IMG/VR virus record: IMGVR_UViG_3300037245_002409
Location: 1-22,668 of that record
Strand: one strand, 5' to 3'
Source of the DNA: a virus
Length of the DNA: 22,668 nt
Below are positions 12,065-18,852 of this stretch, in pieces. Under the pieces are notes generated by a model. That model was given only the letters and a program-made list of their open reading frames with translations, was not told the DNA's origin and ran no database searches. Positions within the stretch are counted from its first letter, which is position 1, and each line of letters opens with the position of its first letter. The translations under genes and the position numbers were made by a program.

Positions 12065-12380
12065 TTTCATCTCCTATTGCCTCGACAAGGGCTTTGCGGA
12101 GTGCGTCGGATTCAGAGGTGTAATTCTCACTATAGGCGAATCTTTTTTCTGGCAATCTCCATCTGATTACATCACACGCCCCGCCGAGGTCAATTCTGAT
12201 TTCATCAAACCCTAGCTTACCAGCCAACCGGAACAACTCGTTTAGGTCTGTTGGGGATGGGTTGATTCCAAAGTTGCCTTTACATTTAGTACAAATAGCC
12301 AAATCCCCAAACACGCTTGATTCGTGCCAGCACTCATCAGCCGACTCAACTATCTTCTGCATTTCCTCTTGTGGTGTCAT
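12054..12380 (-). CDS. Small protein with zinc knuckle (108 aa)
   Basis: Start at the ATG at 12380, with GGAGG 5 bases upstream. The N-terminal helix MTPQEEMQKIVESADECWHE leads to CTKC with a preceding C..H, a likely metal site. The C-terminal segment (PSPTDLNELFRLAGKL...SESDALRKALVEAIG) resembles the small phage ABA-sandwich domain, where alternating strands end in an A-rich helix. That resemblance is weak. Unknown function. Confidence 0.6.
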   Translation of the reverse strand: MTPQEEMQKIVESADECWHESSVFGDLAICTKCKGNFGINPSPTDLNELFRLAGKLGFDEIRIDLGGACDVIRWRLPEKRFAYSENYTSESDALRKALVEAIGDENVQ

Positions 12381-12382
12381 TC

Positions 12383-12574
12383 CTACCTCCCCATACAAGC
12401 TAGACCGACTATAACCCATAGCACCGATATAAACGAGTAAAGCTGGCTCATAGCATAGTCCTTTTTCTGTGGATCTTTTTTACGCCGATAACCATCGGCC
12501 ATTACCGCTGCGGTGATAGCGCACATCAGACTGATGAATGGCATGAACGATAGGAAATGTGCGAATGTTGTCAT
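12383..12574 (-). CDS. Two-helix membrane protein (63 aa)
   Basis: MTTFAHFLSFMPFISLMCAITAAVMA, a basic loop YRRKKDPQKK, then SFISVLWVIVGLACM. GAGG lies 8 bases before the ATG; the start overlaps the previous stop. The positive loop predicts both ends outside and the loop in the cytoplasm. Function unknown. Confidence 0.65.
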   Translation of the reverse strand: MTTFAHFLSFMPFISLMCAITAAVMADGYRRKKDPQKKDYAMSQLYSFISVLWVIVGLACMGR

Positions 12575-12894
12575 TTGATGGCCTCACTAAAAGTCCACAC
12601 GACCAGCTCATTACCGTTCGGGTGTGACAGGAACAGCGCCGTAAGCCCGGTGTCGGTAGTTTCCACGACAGCAATGAAAATCTGATCGACAATCTCTTGT
12701 GGTATCATTCCACAGACACCCATCAGTGCTTCCATAGCTGCAACATCCTCGGCCTCAGAAGCGTAATAAAGCTCAATGATCTGATCCTGAGTATCGCAGA
12801 CCGGATAGGCCACGTCGAATGTTGTTGCATTAGCTACCGTCATTAACGCAAAGAACAGAATGAATAGGCTCATTACTACGTATAAAGTCTTCAT
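12571..12894 (-). CDS. Exported protein, unknown function (107 aa)
   Basis: A clear Sec signal peptide (MKTLYVVMSLFILFFALMTV, cut after ANA at 23) yields a mature protein of 84 residues, acidic and helical, with two cysteines (in YPVCD and GVCGM) that could form one disulfide. It is presumably periplasmic. AGAGG lies before the ATG. An exported protein inside a replication operon is unusual; it could affect the envelope of the infected cell. Confidence 0.65.
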   Translation of the reverse strand: MKTLYVVMSLFILFFALMTVANATTFDVAYPVCDTQDQIIELYYASEAEDVAAMEALMGVCGMIPQEIVDQIFIAVVETTDTGLTALFLSHPNGNELVVWTFSEAIK

Positions 12895-12895
12895 G

Positions 12896-13027
12896 TTAGC
12901 CTCTTTTCTTTTTATGAAGATCGAGACACGCTTTACAGATAGCGTGTCCTAAACCTCTACCGGATGGTCTTTGTATGCTATAAAGAAGTTTCTCTTCTTT
13001 TCCACAGTCATAACAATTATTTTTCAT
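12896..13027 (-). CDS. Zinc-knuckle mini-protein (43 aa)
   Basis: MKNNCYDCGKEEKLLYS...ICKACLDLHKKKRG: two CxxC pairs about 22 residues apart and a basic tail, a minimal zinc ribbon. AAGGAG lies 8 bases before the ATG. The start overlaps the stop of the next gene upstream. Confidence 0.7.
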   Translation of the reverse strand: MKNNCYDCGKEEKLLYSIQRPSGRGLGHAICKACLDLHKKKRG

Positions 13028-13371
13028 CGAATAGCTCCTTCATAAACGCCGATGATTTTTGCGCCATGTTTAGTGATTAGATCGTAAACACAGAATGTGT
13101 CTAGCGGGAAAACCCCAGCTATCGTACAAGGCATGTCCTGCCATGTAACTGGTTGGAATCTATGGAACTTTGGCGTTAGTGACGGTTTAGATGCCCCATT
13201 AATATCAATTACTTTTGCAAGAGTAACCTCCTTTGGTTGAGCCTCCACCTGCTTAATGCACTCCACCAGAAAGCCCTCGGCAATCTTCAAATCTTGCACG
13301 TCGCCGGTTTCCTTCCACCGCTCCAGATGCAGCATAATACCTTTTTGAAATATCTCATTGATTAGCTTCAT
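13024..13371 (-). CDS. Protein of unknown function (115 aa)
   Basis: MKLINEIFQKGIMLHLERWKET begins a helical half (a TPR-like helix pair, to about residue 45), followed by a beta-rich half (FHRFQPVTWQDMPCTIAGV...KHGAKIIGVYEG). GAGGG lies 8 bases before the ATG. No family recognised. It sits in a four-gene run from the promoter at 13629-13657. Confidence 0.65.
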   Translation of the reverse strand: MKLINEIFQKGIMLHLERWKETGDVQDLKIAEGFLVECIKQVEAQPKEVTLAKVIDINGASKPSLTPKFHRFQPVTWQDMPCTIAGVFPLDTFCVYDLITKHGAKIIGVYEGAIR

Positions 13372-13607
13372 AACAATCCCTCCAAAATGTCCTTTGCTTT
13401 AGGGTTGAGTTTGAACAGGCTGTTCAGCCATGTTTTTGCAACATGTTTGTCGTTTAATCCTATTACGTGGCGATAACTTTCTTCAAACAATCGAATAGGG
13501 ATCTTCACCACTCGCCTCGCACCTCTATGGCGTTTGATTACGGTTTTGGTGCTATTGGTTGAATCTATCAATAGCACCAATTCACTTTTATGATCGACAT
13601 AGACCAT
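13368..13607 (-). CDS. Small basic protein (79 aa)
   Basis: Start set at the second of two adjacent ATGs, 5 bases from GGAG. VYVDHKSELVLLIDSTNSTKTVI then a basic patch KRHRGARRVVKIP and helices. It could bind nucleic acid. It is the first gene after the internal promoter. No family recognised. Confidence 0.6.
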   Translation of the reverse strand: MVYVDHKSELVLLIDSTNSTKTVIKRHRGARRVVKIPIRLFEESYRHVIGLNDKHVAKTWLNSLFKLNPKAKDILEGLL

Positions 13608-13628
13608 CATTTCTCCATTTCTAGGTGA

Positions 13629-13657
13629 AATGTATCATATACAATGCATGGTGTCAA
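13629..13657 (-). promoter_or_regulatory. Internal sigma-70 promoter, leftward
   Basis: On the minus strand, TTGACA (13657-13652), a 17-base spacer, then TACATT (13634-13629), with TG one base before the -10. It lies just after the methyltransferase gene. The predicted start is near 13622, 15 bases before the ATG of the next gene. It would boost the zinc-knuckle, exported-protein and DNA polymerase genes. Confidence 0.65.
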
Positions 13658-13659
13658 CA

Positions 13660-14292
13660 CTATAATCCCATTTCATCAGCATAAAAGTCTGGTTCTCGGA
13701 GTGATTCAAAAATGTGCTGACCTACTTTAGGGTGAACACAGTTCCTCAATATTTGTGCAGGGCAATGATTGCTGCCATAATAAATATTTTCCTCATAATA
13801 AATCCCTAACCAATCCATGAGTGCTTGTTTGCCAGCAAGATTAGCCTGGTTAATAAATCCTTTTGGTCTTTGCACATCAAAATAAGTAAAAGCAAAATTT
13901 GACCAGAACATGTGCCGACCCATCTTTTTTCCTTCAATAAGAGGCTCATAGTAAGGTATTACATTTTCAACAACCCAGTTACCCTTGAAGAAATGTTTCA
14001 AAAATAGTATCTCTTGATACAAGGCCATTTCAGGGTATCGATTTAGTTTGTGTCTGGTTGCCTTCATCATTCTACTATGGGTTTGACACGGTGGCGAAGA
14101 CCAAATAAAATCAAACTCTTGGTGATTGTACAAAAGATACTCATGAGCATCACCAATTATCACAGTATCGTTAGGGTTCAACCTTTGATATATGGCTGCA
14201 ATTTTAGGATGGTTTTCAACTGCCGTAACTTCGCAGCCTGTCCAGTTTTTGCGGTTGCCTCCAAGTCCTGCATATAGATTAAGAACTTTCAT
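13660..14292 (-). CDS. Small C5 cytosine DNA methyltransferase
   Basis: 210 residues from the ATG at 14292 (MKVLNLYAGLGGN), where it overlaps the stop of the upstream membrane gene; the longer open frame covers that gene and was rejected. Motif I is LYAGLGGN (6-13), motif IV SSPPCQ with catalytic Cys69, motif VI ENV with Glu109, and a C-terminal motif X-like segment (Q.LRNCVHP..G..IF). The usual QRRxR of motif VIII is absent. At 210 residues it is much shorter than bacterial enzymes (over 300), so the target-recognition domain is minimal. It could protect phage DNA from restriction. No cognate nuclease is encoded beside it. Confidence 0.85.
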   Translation of the reverse strand: MKVLNLYAGLGGNRKNWTGCEVTAVENHPKIAAIYQRLNPNDTVIIGDAHEYLLYNHQEFDFIWSSPPCQTHSRMMKATRHKLNRYPEMALYQEILFLKHFFKGNWVVENVIPYYEPLIEGKKMGRHMFWSNFAFTYFDVQRPKGFINQANLAGKQALMDWLGIYYEENIYYGSNHCPAQILRNCVHPKVGQHIFESLREPDFYADEMGL

Positions 14293-14462
14293 AGCAGAAA
14301 CAACTGTAAGAATATTACGCTCATCTGCACCACAATCACGATCAGCGTAACCACCATCGACGCTAGGCAAATGGCGCAGAGCATCCATCGACTCAGGATC
14401 GCAAATACAATACTGGAGATGAAGTTCACCGCAAAGAATATCGCCGCTATAATTTCAATCAT
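14289..14462 (-). CDS. Two-helix membrane protein overlapping the methyltransferase start (57 aa)
   Basis: MIEIIAAIFFAVNFISSIVFAIL then WMLCAICLASMVVTLIVIVVQM: two strong transmembrane helices. The ATGA overlap with the methyltransferase and AAAGG about 10 bases before the ATG support it. Because it covers the otherwise open 5' extension of the methyltransferase, it decides the start of that gene. Function unknown. Confidence 0.65.
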   Translation of the reverse strand: MIEIIAAIFFAVNFISSIVFAILSRWMLCAICLASMVVTLIVIVVQMSVIFLQLFLL

Positions 14463-14486
14463 CGTCGTTTGCCTTTAGTTGCTTAG

Positions 14487-15032
14487 TCATATTGATTCCG
14501 TTAGGTCTTTGATGATAGCACTCGTCTTCGCAAAAGCATCGTCTTTAGTACCATCATTGACCAGTGAATAGTCGTACTTCTCCAAGTACGACCGGCTATC
14601 ACCGTCGAAACTACAGCCTGGACGTGAGAGCCGAACGACAATCACTTCCCCGACATCGTGCAGCGGCAGTAGCTCGTCCTCAAATCCTCCATCGGATATG
14701 ATGATTACATCCTTGTCACTCTTCTTAATATCGATAGCCAACAGCTCACCGAAATGCTGCTTGCCAAAGAGTGGTTTAATTATAACCTCACTCATTTCAA
14801 TAAGTGCTTGTCTCGGAGTTTTACCACCAAAAGTAGCATTTGATTTTTCTTTCAGGACTCGATTACTACACATGGCCTTAATTCCATTTGGGGTTCTGCC
14901 ATAGTACATAGCCAAATACTTATACAGGCCGGTTTTAAACCGCATATGACCAAAGCCAAATTGCTCAAACTCATTGGCAATCATGTCCTTACCGCTGTTA
15001 GGTGGTCCGTTGAGGATGATAATTGTTTTCAT
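14487..15032 (-). CDS. P-loop (deoxy)nucleoside monophosphate kinase
   Basis: 181 residues. The P-loop GPPNSGKD (9-16) begins the protein, and a later VIIISDGGFEDEL matches the segment seen in phage dNMP kinases. The size is right for that family, which turns dNMPs from host DNA breakdown into dNDPs. GGAGG lies 7 bases before the ATG, which overlaps the stop of the previous gene. It sits beside a deoxyribosyltransferase-like gene and a cytosine methyltransferase, so nucleotide supply is the probable role. The exact base specificity cannot be read. Confidence 0.75.
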   Translation of the reverse strand: MKTIIILNGPPNSGKDMIANEFEQFGFGHMRFKTGLYKYLAMYYGRTPNGIKAMCSNRVLKEKSNATFGGKTPRQALIEMSEVIIKPLFGKQHFGELLAIDIKKSDKDVIIISDGGFEDELLPLHDVGEVIVVRLSRPGCSFDGDSRSYLEKYDYSLVNDGTKDDAFAKTSAIIKDLTESI

Positions 15033-15370
15033 AGACCGGCCTCCGCTTGATATACAACTTCCAGATCAAGAAACTCAGCATAGGCAACTTCAACCAGTGC
15101 ACCACTGCTAACCTTCCAACCTCTAAGCATATAGATAGAGTCACAATTTGATAGGCCATTTATATCGCGGCCCATAAACCTGACCAGATCAGCTCTGCTC
15201 GGGTCGAAATCGACAGGTGGATATTTACCCCAACCCTCGAATAGCCTATCCAGCTCCGCTGGATTAACCACTTGATAGCCTTTAGCCCGTAGAGCTTTGG
15301 CTGCTTTGTCGAACTCATCGAAGTTCGAATTATCGTACCCCCGCATCGGTCCTGCTATGTAGATTCTCAT
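15029..15370 (-). CDS. Nucleoside 2-deoxyribosyltransferase-like protein (DUF4406 type)
   Basis: 113 residues. The N-terminus MRIYIAGPMRGYDN...NFDEFDKAAKAL followed by GYQVVNPAELD is the pattern of DUF4406, a family with the fold of nucleoside 2-deoxyribosyltransferases. Later DLVRFMGRDI..LSNCDSIYMLRGW and GALVEVAYAEFL complete it. Such enzymes exchange bases on deoxynucleosides or cleave dNMPs. AAGGAG lies 7 bases before the ATG. It probably takes part in nucleotide salvage or base modification together with the kinase gene. Confidence 0.75.
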   Translation of the reverse strand: MRIYIAGPMRGYDNSNFDEFDKAAKALRAKGYQVVNPAELDRLFEGWGKYPPVDFDPSRADLVRFMGRDINGLSNCDSIYMLRGWKVSSGALVEVAYAEFLDLEVVYQAEAGL

Positions 15371-15546
15371 GGTGTCTCCTTAATCAACAAACAGCTCTCA
15401 ACCTCTTTAAATATTTCTTCTATACTATCCTCTCTATCAGATTCAAGATAGTCATCAGCCTCATATAACACATGCTGGATAGCTAGAAATTCATCCACAA
15501 ATGCTTCATCTGGATAATTGCAACACATTGTTATATAAATAATCAT
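15367..15546 (-). CDS. Small acidic protein (59 aa)
   Basis: MIIYITMCCNYPDEAFVDEFL then an acidic helix (EADDYLESDREDSIEEIFKEVES). It overlaps both neighbours by 4 bases (ATGA). There is no own ribosome-binding site, so it is probably translated by coupling. Unknown function. Confidence 0.6.
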   Translation of the reverse strand: MIIYITMCCNYPDEAFVDEFLAIQHVLYEADDYLESDREDSIEEIFKEVESCLLIKETP

Positions 15547-16517
15547 GAGTACAACGGGAACCAGCGTGGGGCGATTGACTCCAGCCCTTTACTGTTCCAC
15601 TCCAGGTCGATAATGTAAAAGCCACAGGCGGCTTGGAGTCGTTTACCACGCATCCAAGTAGTCTGAGGGCACATGGTCCCTGATGCTATCGCCTGGACAT
15701 TACGATAATGGAAATGCCCTTGCTTGTGGTCGTGGCCGGTGAACAGAACATGTGGTTTATCTCCCCCGGACATCGCCTCAATAATCTTCTGGATACGATA
15801 ACCCAGAGCATAGGCTGCACCGTCCAGACCATGATGAAGGCCGATATCCAATGTACCAACTTTCACAGTAGCAAAATGATCCCCGAGGTAGTTGAAATTG
15901 GTGTGTTGGTCTAGCTCTTTCCCAGGGCTGATTCCACTGTTGCCTTTCTGCATATACCATAGATCATGATTGCCCATGACACCATTAATCACCAACGGGA
16001 TATCCTCCATTAACTCAAAGGCTTTGTTCTTTTGTGCGTCCCAACCGATCTCGGAGCACTCGTAAATATGCCCAGGGCGAATTGGCGGTCCCTCTAGAAC
16101 ATCACCAATACAGAAAGCCATTTCAGCCCCGTACTTAGCAGCTGCGTCCCACATAGCATACCACCAATCATCCCGGAACACTTTATTGCCAATATGTGGG
16201 TCCGAAAACACCAACAGCTTGGCTTTATCCCCGCCCCAATTGAAATTATGCACATTGGTCGTAGTGCCTTGTTTGGAGCTTTTCAGGATTGCCAGTAAGT
16301 CAGCATCGGAATAAGGTGAATAGGCTAGCTTCTCCAAGATCTTGGCTCTCGGCGCTTCAATATCATTCAATCTGATTTGGCGCTCAAGCCAGCGCTGCAC
16401 CGCAGATTGGCTTCCGGTATAGCCTCTGGTTTTTGCTTCTTTGAATAGCAACCTTCGCCCAAAGTTAGGATTCTCTTCTTTAGCTTCTGCCAATATTCTT
16501 TCATTTTCTGGGGTCAT
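15543..16517 (-). CDS. Metallophosphoesterase with N-terminal helical DNA-binding-like domain
   Basis: 324 residues. The N-terminal 60 residues (RRLLFKEAKTRGYTGSQSAV QRWL) look like a winged or helix-turn-helix module. From 100 on, the calcineurin-like fold shows SDPHIG (Asp106, His108), GDVLEG, GNHD and GHDHKQGHF, the full metal-binding set. Phage relatives are often annotated as SbcD-like exonuclease or phosphoesterase. GAGG lies 9 bases before the ATG. In this operon it could process DNA ends. No SbcC-like partner is present, so an independent nuclease or phosphatase role is more likely. Confidence 0.8.
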   Translation of the reverse strand: MTPENERILAEAKEENPNFGRRLLFKEAKTRGYTGSQSAVQRWLERQIRLNDIEAPRAKILEKLAYSPYSDADLLAILKSSKQGTTTNVHNFNWGGDKAKLLVFSDPHIGNKVFRDDWWYAMWDAAAKYGAEMAFCIGDVLEGPPIRPGHIYECSEIGWDAQKNKAFELMEDIPLVINGVMGNHDLWYMQKGNSGISPGKELDQHTNFNYLGDHFATVKVGTLDIGLHHGLDGAAYALGYRIQKIIEAMSGGDKPHVLFTGHDHKQGHFHYRNVQAIASGTMCPQTTWMRGKRLQAACGFYIIDLEWNSKGLESIAPRWFPLYS

Positions 16518-16518
16518 T

Positions 16519-16794
16519 TTAATACCTCACATAAGTGCTGTGCCTTGCGGCGTGATCTTCTTTACTTAGCAGCTCAAGATTTTCTATAGCATCATTAAGC
16601 GAATTACCATCTTTGTGGTGAATAACTTCACAGGAGAGCAGTGTTCTGTCAAGGTCTACAGCTACCACATATCGAGCATTGTTCACCCATTTTCTATTCG
16701 GGAACAACGGATGACCAGCTACCTTAACTTCATAGCGATTATGGCTTTGATCAAACCGTTTTGTTCCTATAGGAACTGCTTCAAATGGCTTCAT
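16519..16794 (-). CDS. HNH endonuclease (homing-type)
   Basis: 91 residues from the ATG at 16794, which overlaps the helicase stop (ATGA). RYVVAVDLDRTLLSCEVIHHKDGNSLNDAIENLELLS contains the HNH core (HH.DGN...D...NLE). An N-terminal segment (YEVKVAGHPLFPNRKWVNNARYV) is typical of phage HNH homing proteins. These are selfish elements that nick DNA. Its position between two replication genes is normal for such an invader. The longer open frame runs into the helicase gene and was rejected. Confidence 0.8.
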   Translation of the reverse strand: MKPFEAVPIGTKRFDQSHNRYEVKVAGHPLFPNRKWVNNARYVVAVDLDRTLLSCEVIHHKDGNSLNDAIENLELLSKEDHAARHSTYVRY

Positions 16795-18215
16795 AGCTCT
16801 ATTGCGTGTAGGGTTTGTGGCATGATGATATGCAGCTCTTTTCGGGCTCGGGTGATAGCTACATACCAAACTCTCCATTCAGCATCCGGGTTGACATGAA
16901 AGCCCTCAATCGTTCGCTGGGTGGTGTCGGTCAATAAGAGCACATTGTCAGCCTCTCCACCTTTAACGCTATGGATGGTGTTGATGTTTATCCTTGGTTT
17001 TTGTGTAATCTTCTCACCACGGCGGAGCAAGCTAATGTAGAATTCACGCTCTCTAAGCGGTATTTTTTCTAAGGCTATATGCCATATAACTGTAGGCCAC
17101 TTCGTCGTTCCTAGCGGCAGGTAGCTCTCTACCAGCGCTTTTTCAGTGTCAGTCAAGGTGTTACCTTTGCGCCAATACTCCCAAGCGGAGATGGCCTTCA
17201 TATGTTCTTTATTAACTACTGACTTTCCACGAAAGGAATACATATAACCCTGGTCCCGCATGAGATTTGCAAGCTGATTTAGCAAATAGCCGTTCCTGGC
17301 TAATAGTAGCCAAGAGCCGCTACTGAAGTCAATAGAATCCATATTATAATGGTACTCTACTTTTCCTTCGACCTCTGTTGGTTTATACTTTTTATGAATC
17401 CTAGAATGGATTCTTCCAGCGAGTTCCTCCGCGAGTCTGTGAATCGCTTTTGGAACTCGGTGCGACTGATTGAGAACCTTTCTGGTGCCTTTGAGCCCGA
17501 GGAAATGATGAACGTCAGCTCCTGACCAAGTATAGATAGCTTGGTCATCATCTCCTGCGATGTATAGTCTTTCGGCATTAGCAAACATCCTTAATATGAA
17601 TTTCCATTGTAGCGTTGATAGATCTTGGGCTTCATCGATAATCCCAACCTTGATCGGTAACGGCGCACACTCAATTTCCAACAGGTCGGAGAAGTCCTTC
17701 AAGCCCCGTTCTTCTTTGTAGAGGCATAATGCCCTTGTGAACCTCTCATATTCCCACCAGTTGAGGTCGTAATCTCCAAGCAGCGCCCATGCTTTTTTCG
17801 CGCTGATTTGACGGCTTCTAGCAAACCCATCCAGGTAGACATACTGATCTCCCGACTTTCGGTGTAACATGGAAAGAAGGCCACCCTCCTCGAAGTCTCC
17901 GGGAGTTGAGAACTCCAGTCCAAGCATCTCTCCGAGTTCAAGGTAGTGCTCTCTTTGCATAATCTCATCTTTTCTAACTCCACCAGACTGATAGGCAAGA
18001 CTGTGAATCGTTCTGACATAGGGGAAATCCTTTATGTTTAGTAGCAGCCGGTCCAGCACCCGGTCGATAGCCTCTTGAGCAGCTTTACGGGTAAACGACA
18101 CGAAAGCAATCTCTTCCGGCTCCACCTGATTGCCCATCTCTGCTTCGATAATATCCATTAGCGTCGTGGTTTTCCCGGTTCCCGGCGGCCCGAGGATGAT
18201 TACAGGTTCATTCAC
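16791..18215 (-). CDS. UvrD/Rep-like superfamily 1 DNA helicase
   Basis: 474 residues. All key motifs are visible: Walker A GPPGTGKT (9-16), motif Ia FVSFTRKAA, motif II IIDEAQD (about 190), motif III GDDDQAIYTWSGA, motif IV NQSHR, motif V IHSVKGGEADNV and motif VI VAITRAR (about 452). At 474 residues it is shorter than UvrD (about 720), as expected for a phage enzyme with a reduced 2B domain. It unwinds DNA 3' to 5' in the family. It is coupled by an 8-base overlap to the upstream small gene and has no clear ribosome-binding site of its own. It works with the primase-like protein and polymerase encoded on either side. Confidence 0.92.
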   Translation of the reverse strand: MNEPVIILGPPGTGKTTTLMDIIEAEMGNQVEPEEIAFVSFTRKAAQEAIDRVLDRLLLNIKDFPYVRTIHSLAYQSGGVRKDEIMQREHYLELGEMLGLEFSTPGDFEEGGLLSMLHRKSGDQYVYLDGFARSRQISAKKAWALLGDYDLNWWEYERFTRALCLYKEERGLKDFSDLLEIECAPLPIKVGIIDEAQDLSTLQWKFILRMFANAERLYIAGDDDQAIYTWSGADVHHFLGLKGTRKVLNQSHRVPKAIHRLAEELAGRIHSRIHKKYKPTEVEGKVEYHYNMDSIDFSSGSWLLLARNGYLLNQLANLMRDQGYMYSFRGKSVVNKEHMKAISAWEYWRKGNTLTDTEKALVESYLPLGTTKWPTVIWHIALEKIPLREREFYISLLRRGEKITQKPRININTIHSVKGGEADNVLLLTDTTQRTIEGFHVNPDAEWRVWYVAITRARKELHIIMPQTLHAIEL

Positions 18216-18459
18216 TATTTACACAGTCTTCATGTTCACAATTATCACAGTTATATCCTTCAGAGTATGTTTCCTTTTCAGCGTTACAATGTGGCTTATT
18301 TTCCTTTCCAAAGGATACTGTAAATGATGTTACTTCTGAGTCTGTGAAGTCATTATCTATAGCTCCGCATTTAATGCACTCAACCTTGCAAAAGAAGCCC
18401 ATTAGACCAGTCATCGGTTTATAGTCATGGCGACAAAAGAGTTGTTTAAGCCACTTCAT
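18208..18459 (-). CDS. Cys/His-rich zinc-binding protein (83 aa)
   Basis: Start at the ATG at 18459, with GGAGG 7 bases upstream; the longer frame covers the preceding gene. MKWLKQLFCRHDYKPM...VECIKCG gives a C-H-C-C zinc site of a type frequent in phage mini-proteins, and the C-terminus (CDNCEHEDC) may form a second. Function unknown. Confidence 0.65.
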   Translation of the reverse strand: MKWLKQLFCRHDYKPMTGLMGFFCKVECIKCGAIDNDFTDSEVTSFTVSFGKENKPHCNAEKETYSEGYNCDNCEHEDCVNSE

Positions 18460-18601
18460 CTTTGTCCTCCGGTCGCCCAACATCAGGATAAATCCGCTGG
18501 CTGCATATCGCACAGCGATAGACTGAACACTTCCCTTCGGAACTATATTCTTCCAGAGGCTCAAGCCATTTGGATTTACATTTAGGGCATTTAGTATTCA
18601 T
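18446..18601 (-). CDS. Zinc-ribbon mini-protein (51 aa)
   Basis: MNTKCPKCKSKWLEPLEEYSS then CSVYRCAICSQRIYPD: two CxxC pairs form a classic ribbon of the transcription-factor or ribosomal-protein type. ATGA overlap with the upstream gene and a 14-base overlap with the next. Not seen as an open frame of its own at the usual length cut-off, but the pattern is clear. Confidence 0.65.
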   Translation of the reverse strand: MNTKCPKCKSKWLEPLEEYSSEGKCSVYRCAICSQRIYPDVGRPEDKDEVA

Positions 18602-18852
18602 TTATATAACTCCCCATAGTCTCTCGCTTCTTTGGCGGCGTGAATAGAGTTGTATTCTTTATTGGTGACAATATCATCGGATCTGGCTGCTTTGATCATT
18701 GTTGCTAATTCACCTTCCGTGTGCATCTTTTCCCAAGCGCAAAGCATGGCTTGTCGGCTGTTGTTTATGGGCTCGCCTAGCCATTGTTTTGGCAAGAAAA
18801 TCAAAAGCACAAATATAAGACAAAACCCTATCGCTATCTTAAGGAGTTTCAT
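18598..18852 (-). CDS. Membrane-anchored small protein (84 aa)
   Basis: Start at the ATG at 18852, sharing one base with the stop of the primase-like gene (TGATG); GGGAG lies 7 bases upstream. One N-terminal transmembrane helix (IAIGFCLIFVLLIFL) is followed by a soluble helical domain. It could also be a signal-anchored periplasmic protein. Function unknown. Confidence 0.65.
   Translation of the reverse strand: MKLLKIAIGFCLIFVLLIFLPKQWLGEPINNSRQAMLCAWEKMHTEGELATMIKAARSDDIVTNKEYNSIHAAKEARDYGELYK

Noticed and set aside
12127-12146. TTCTCACTATAGG on the plus strand, close to a T7 promoter core
   Set aside because: It lies inside a conserved-looking leftward coding region (codons for FAYSENY), lacks the AT-rich lead of the repeats at 3295 and 3525, and is probably chance.
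14293-14388. N-terminal extension of the cytosine methyltransferase
   Set aside because: It overlaps a two-helix membrane gene in another frame, and methyltransferases of this type begin close to motif I.
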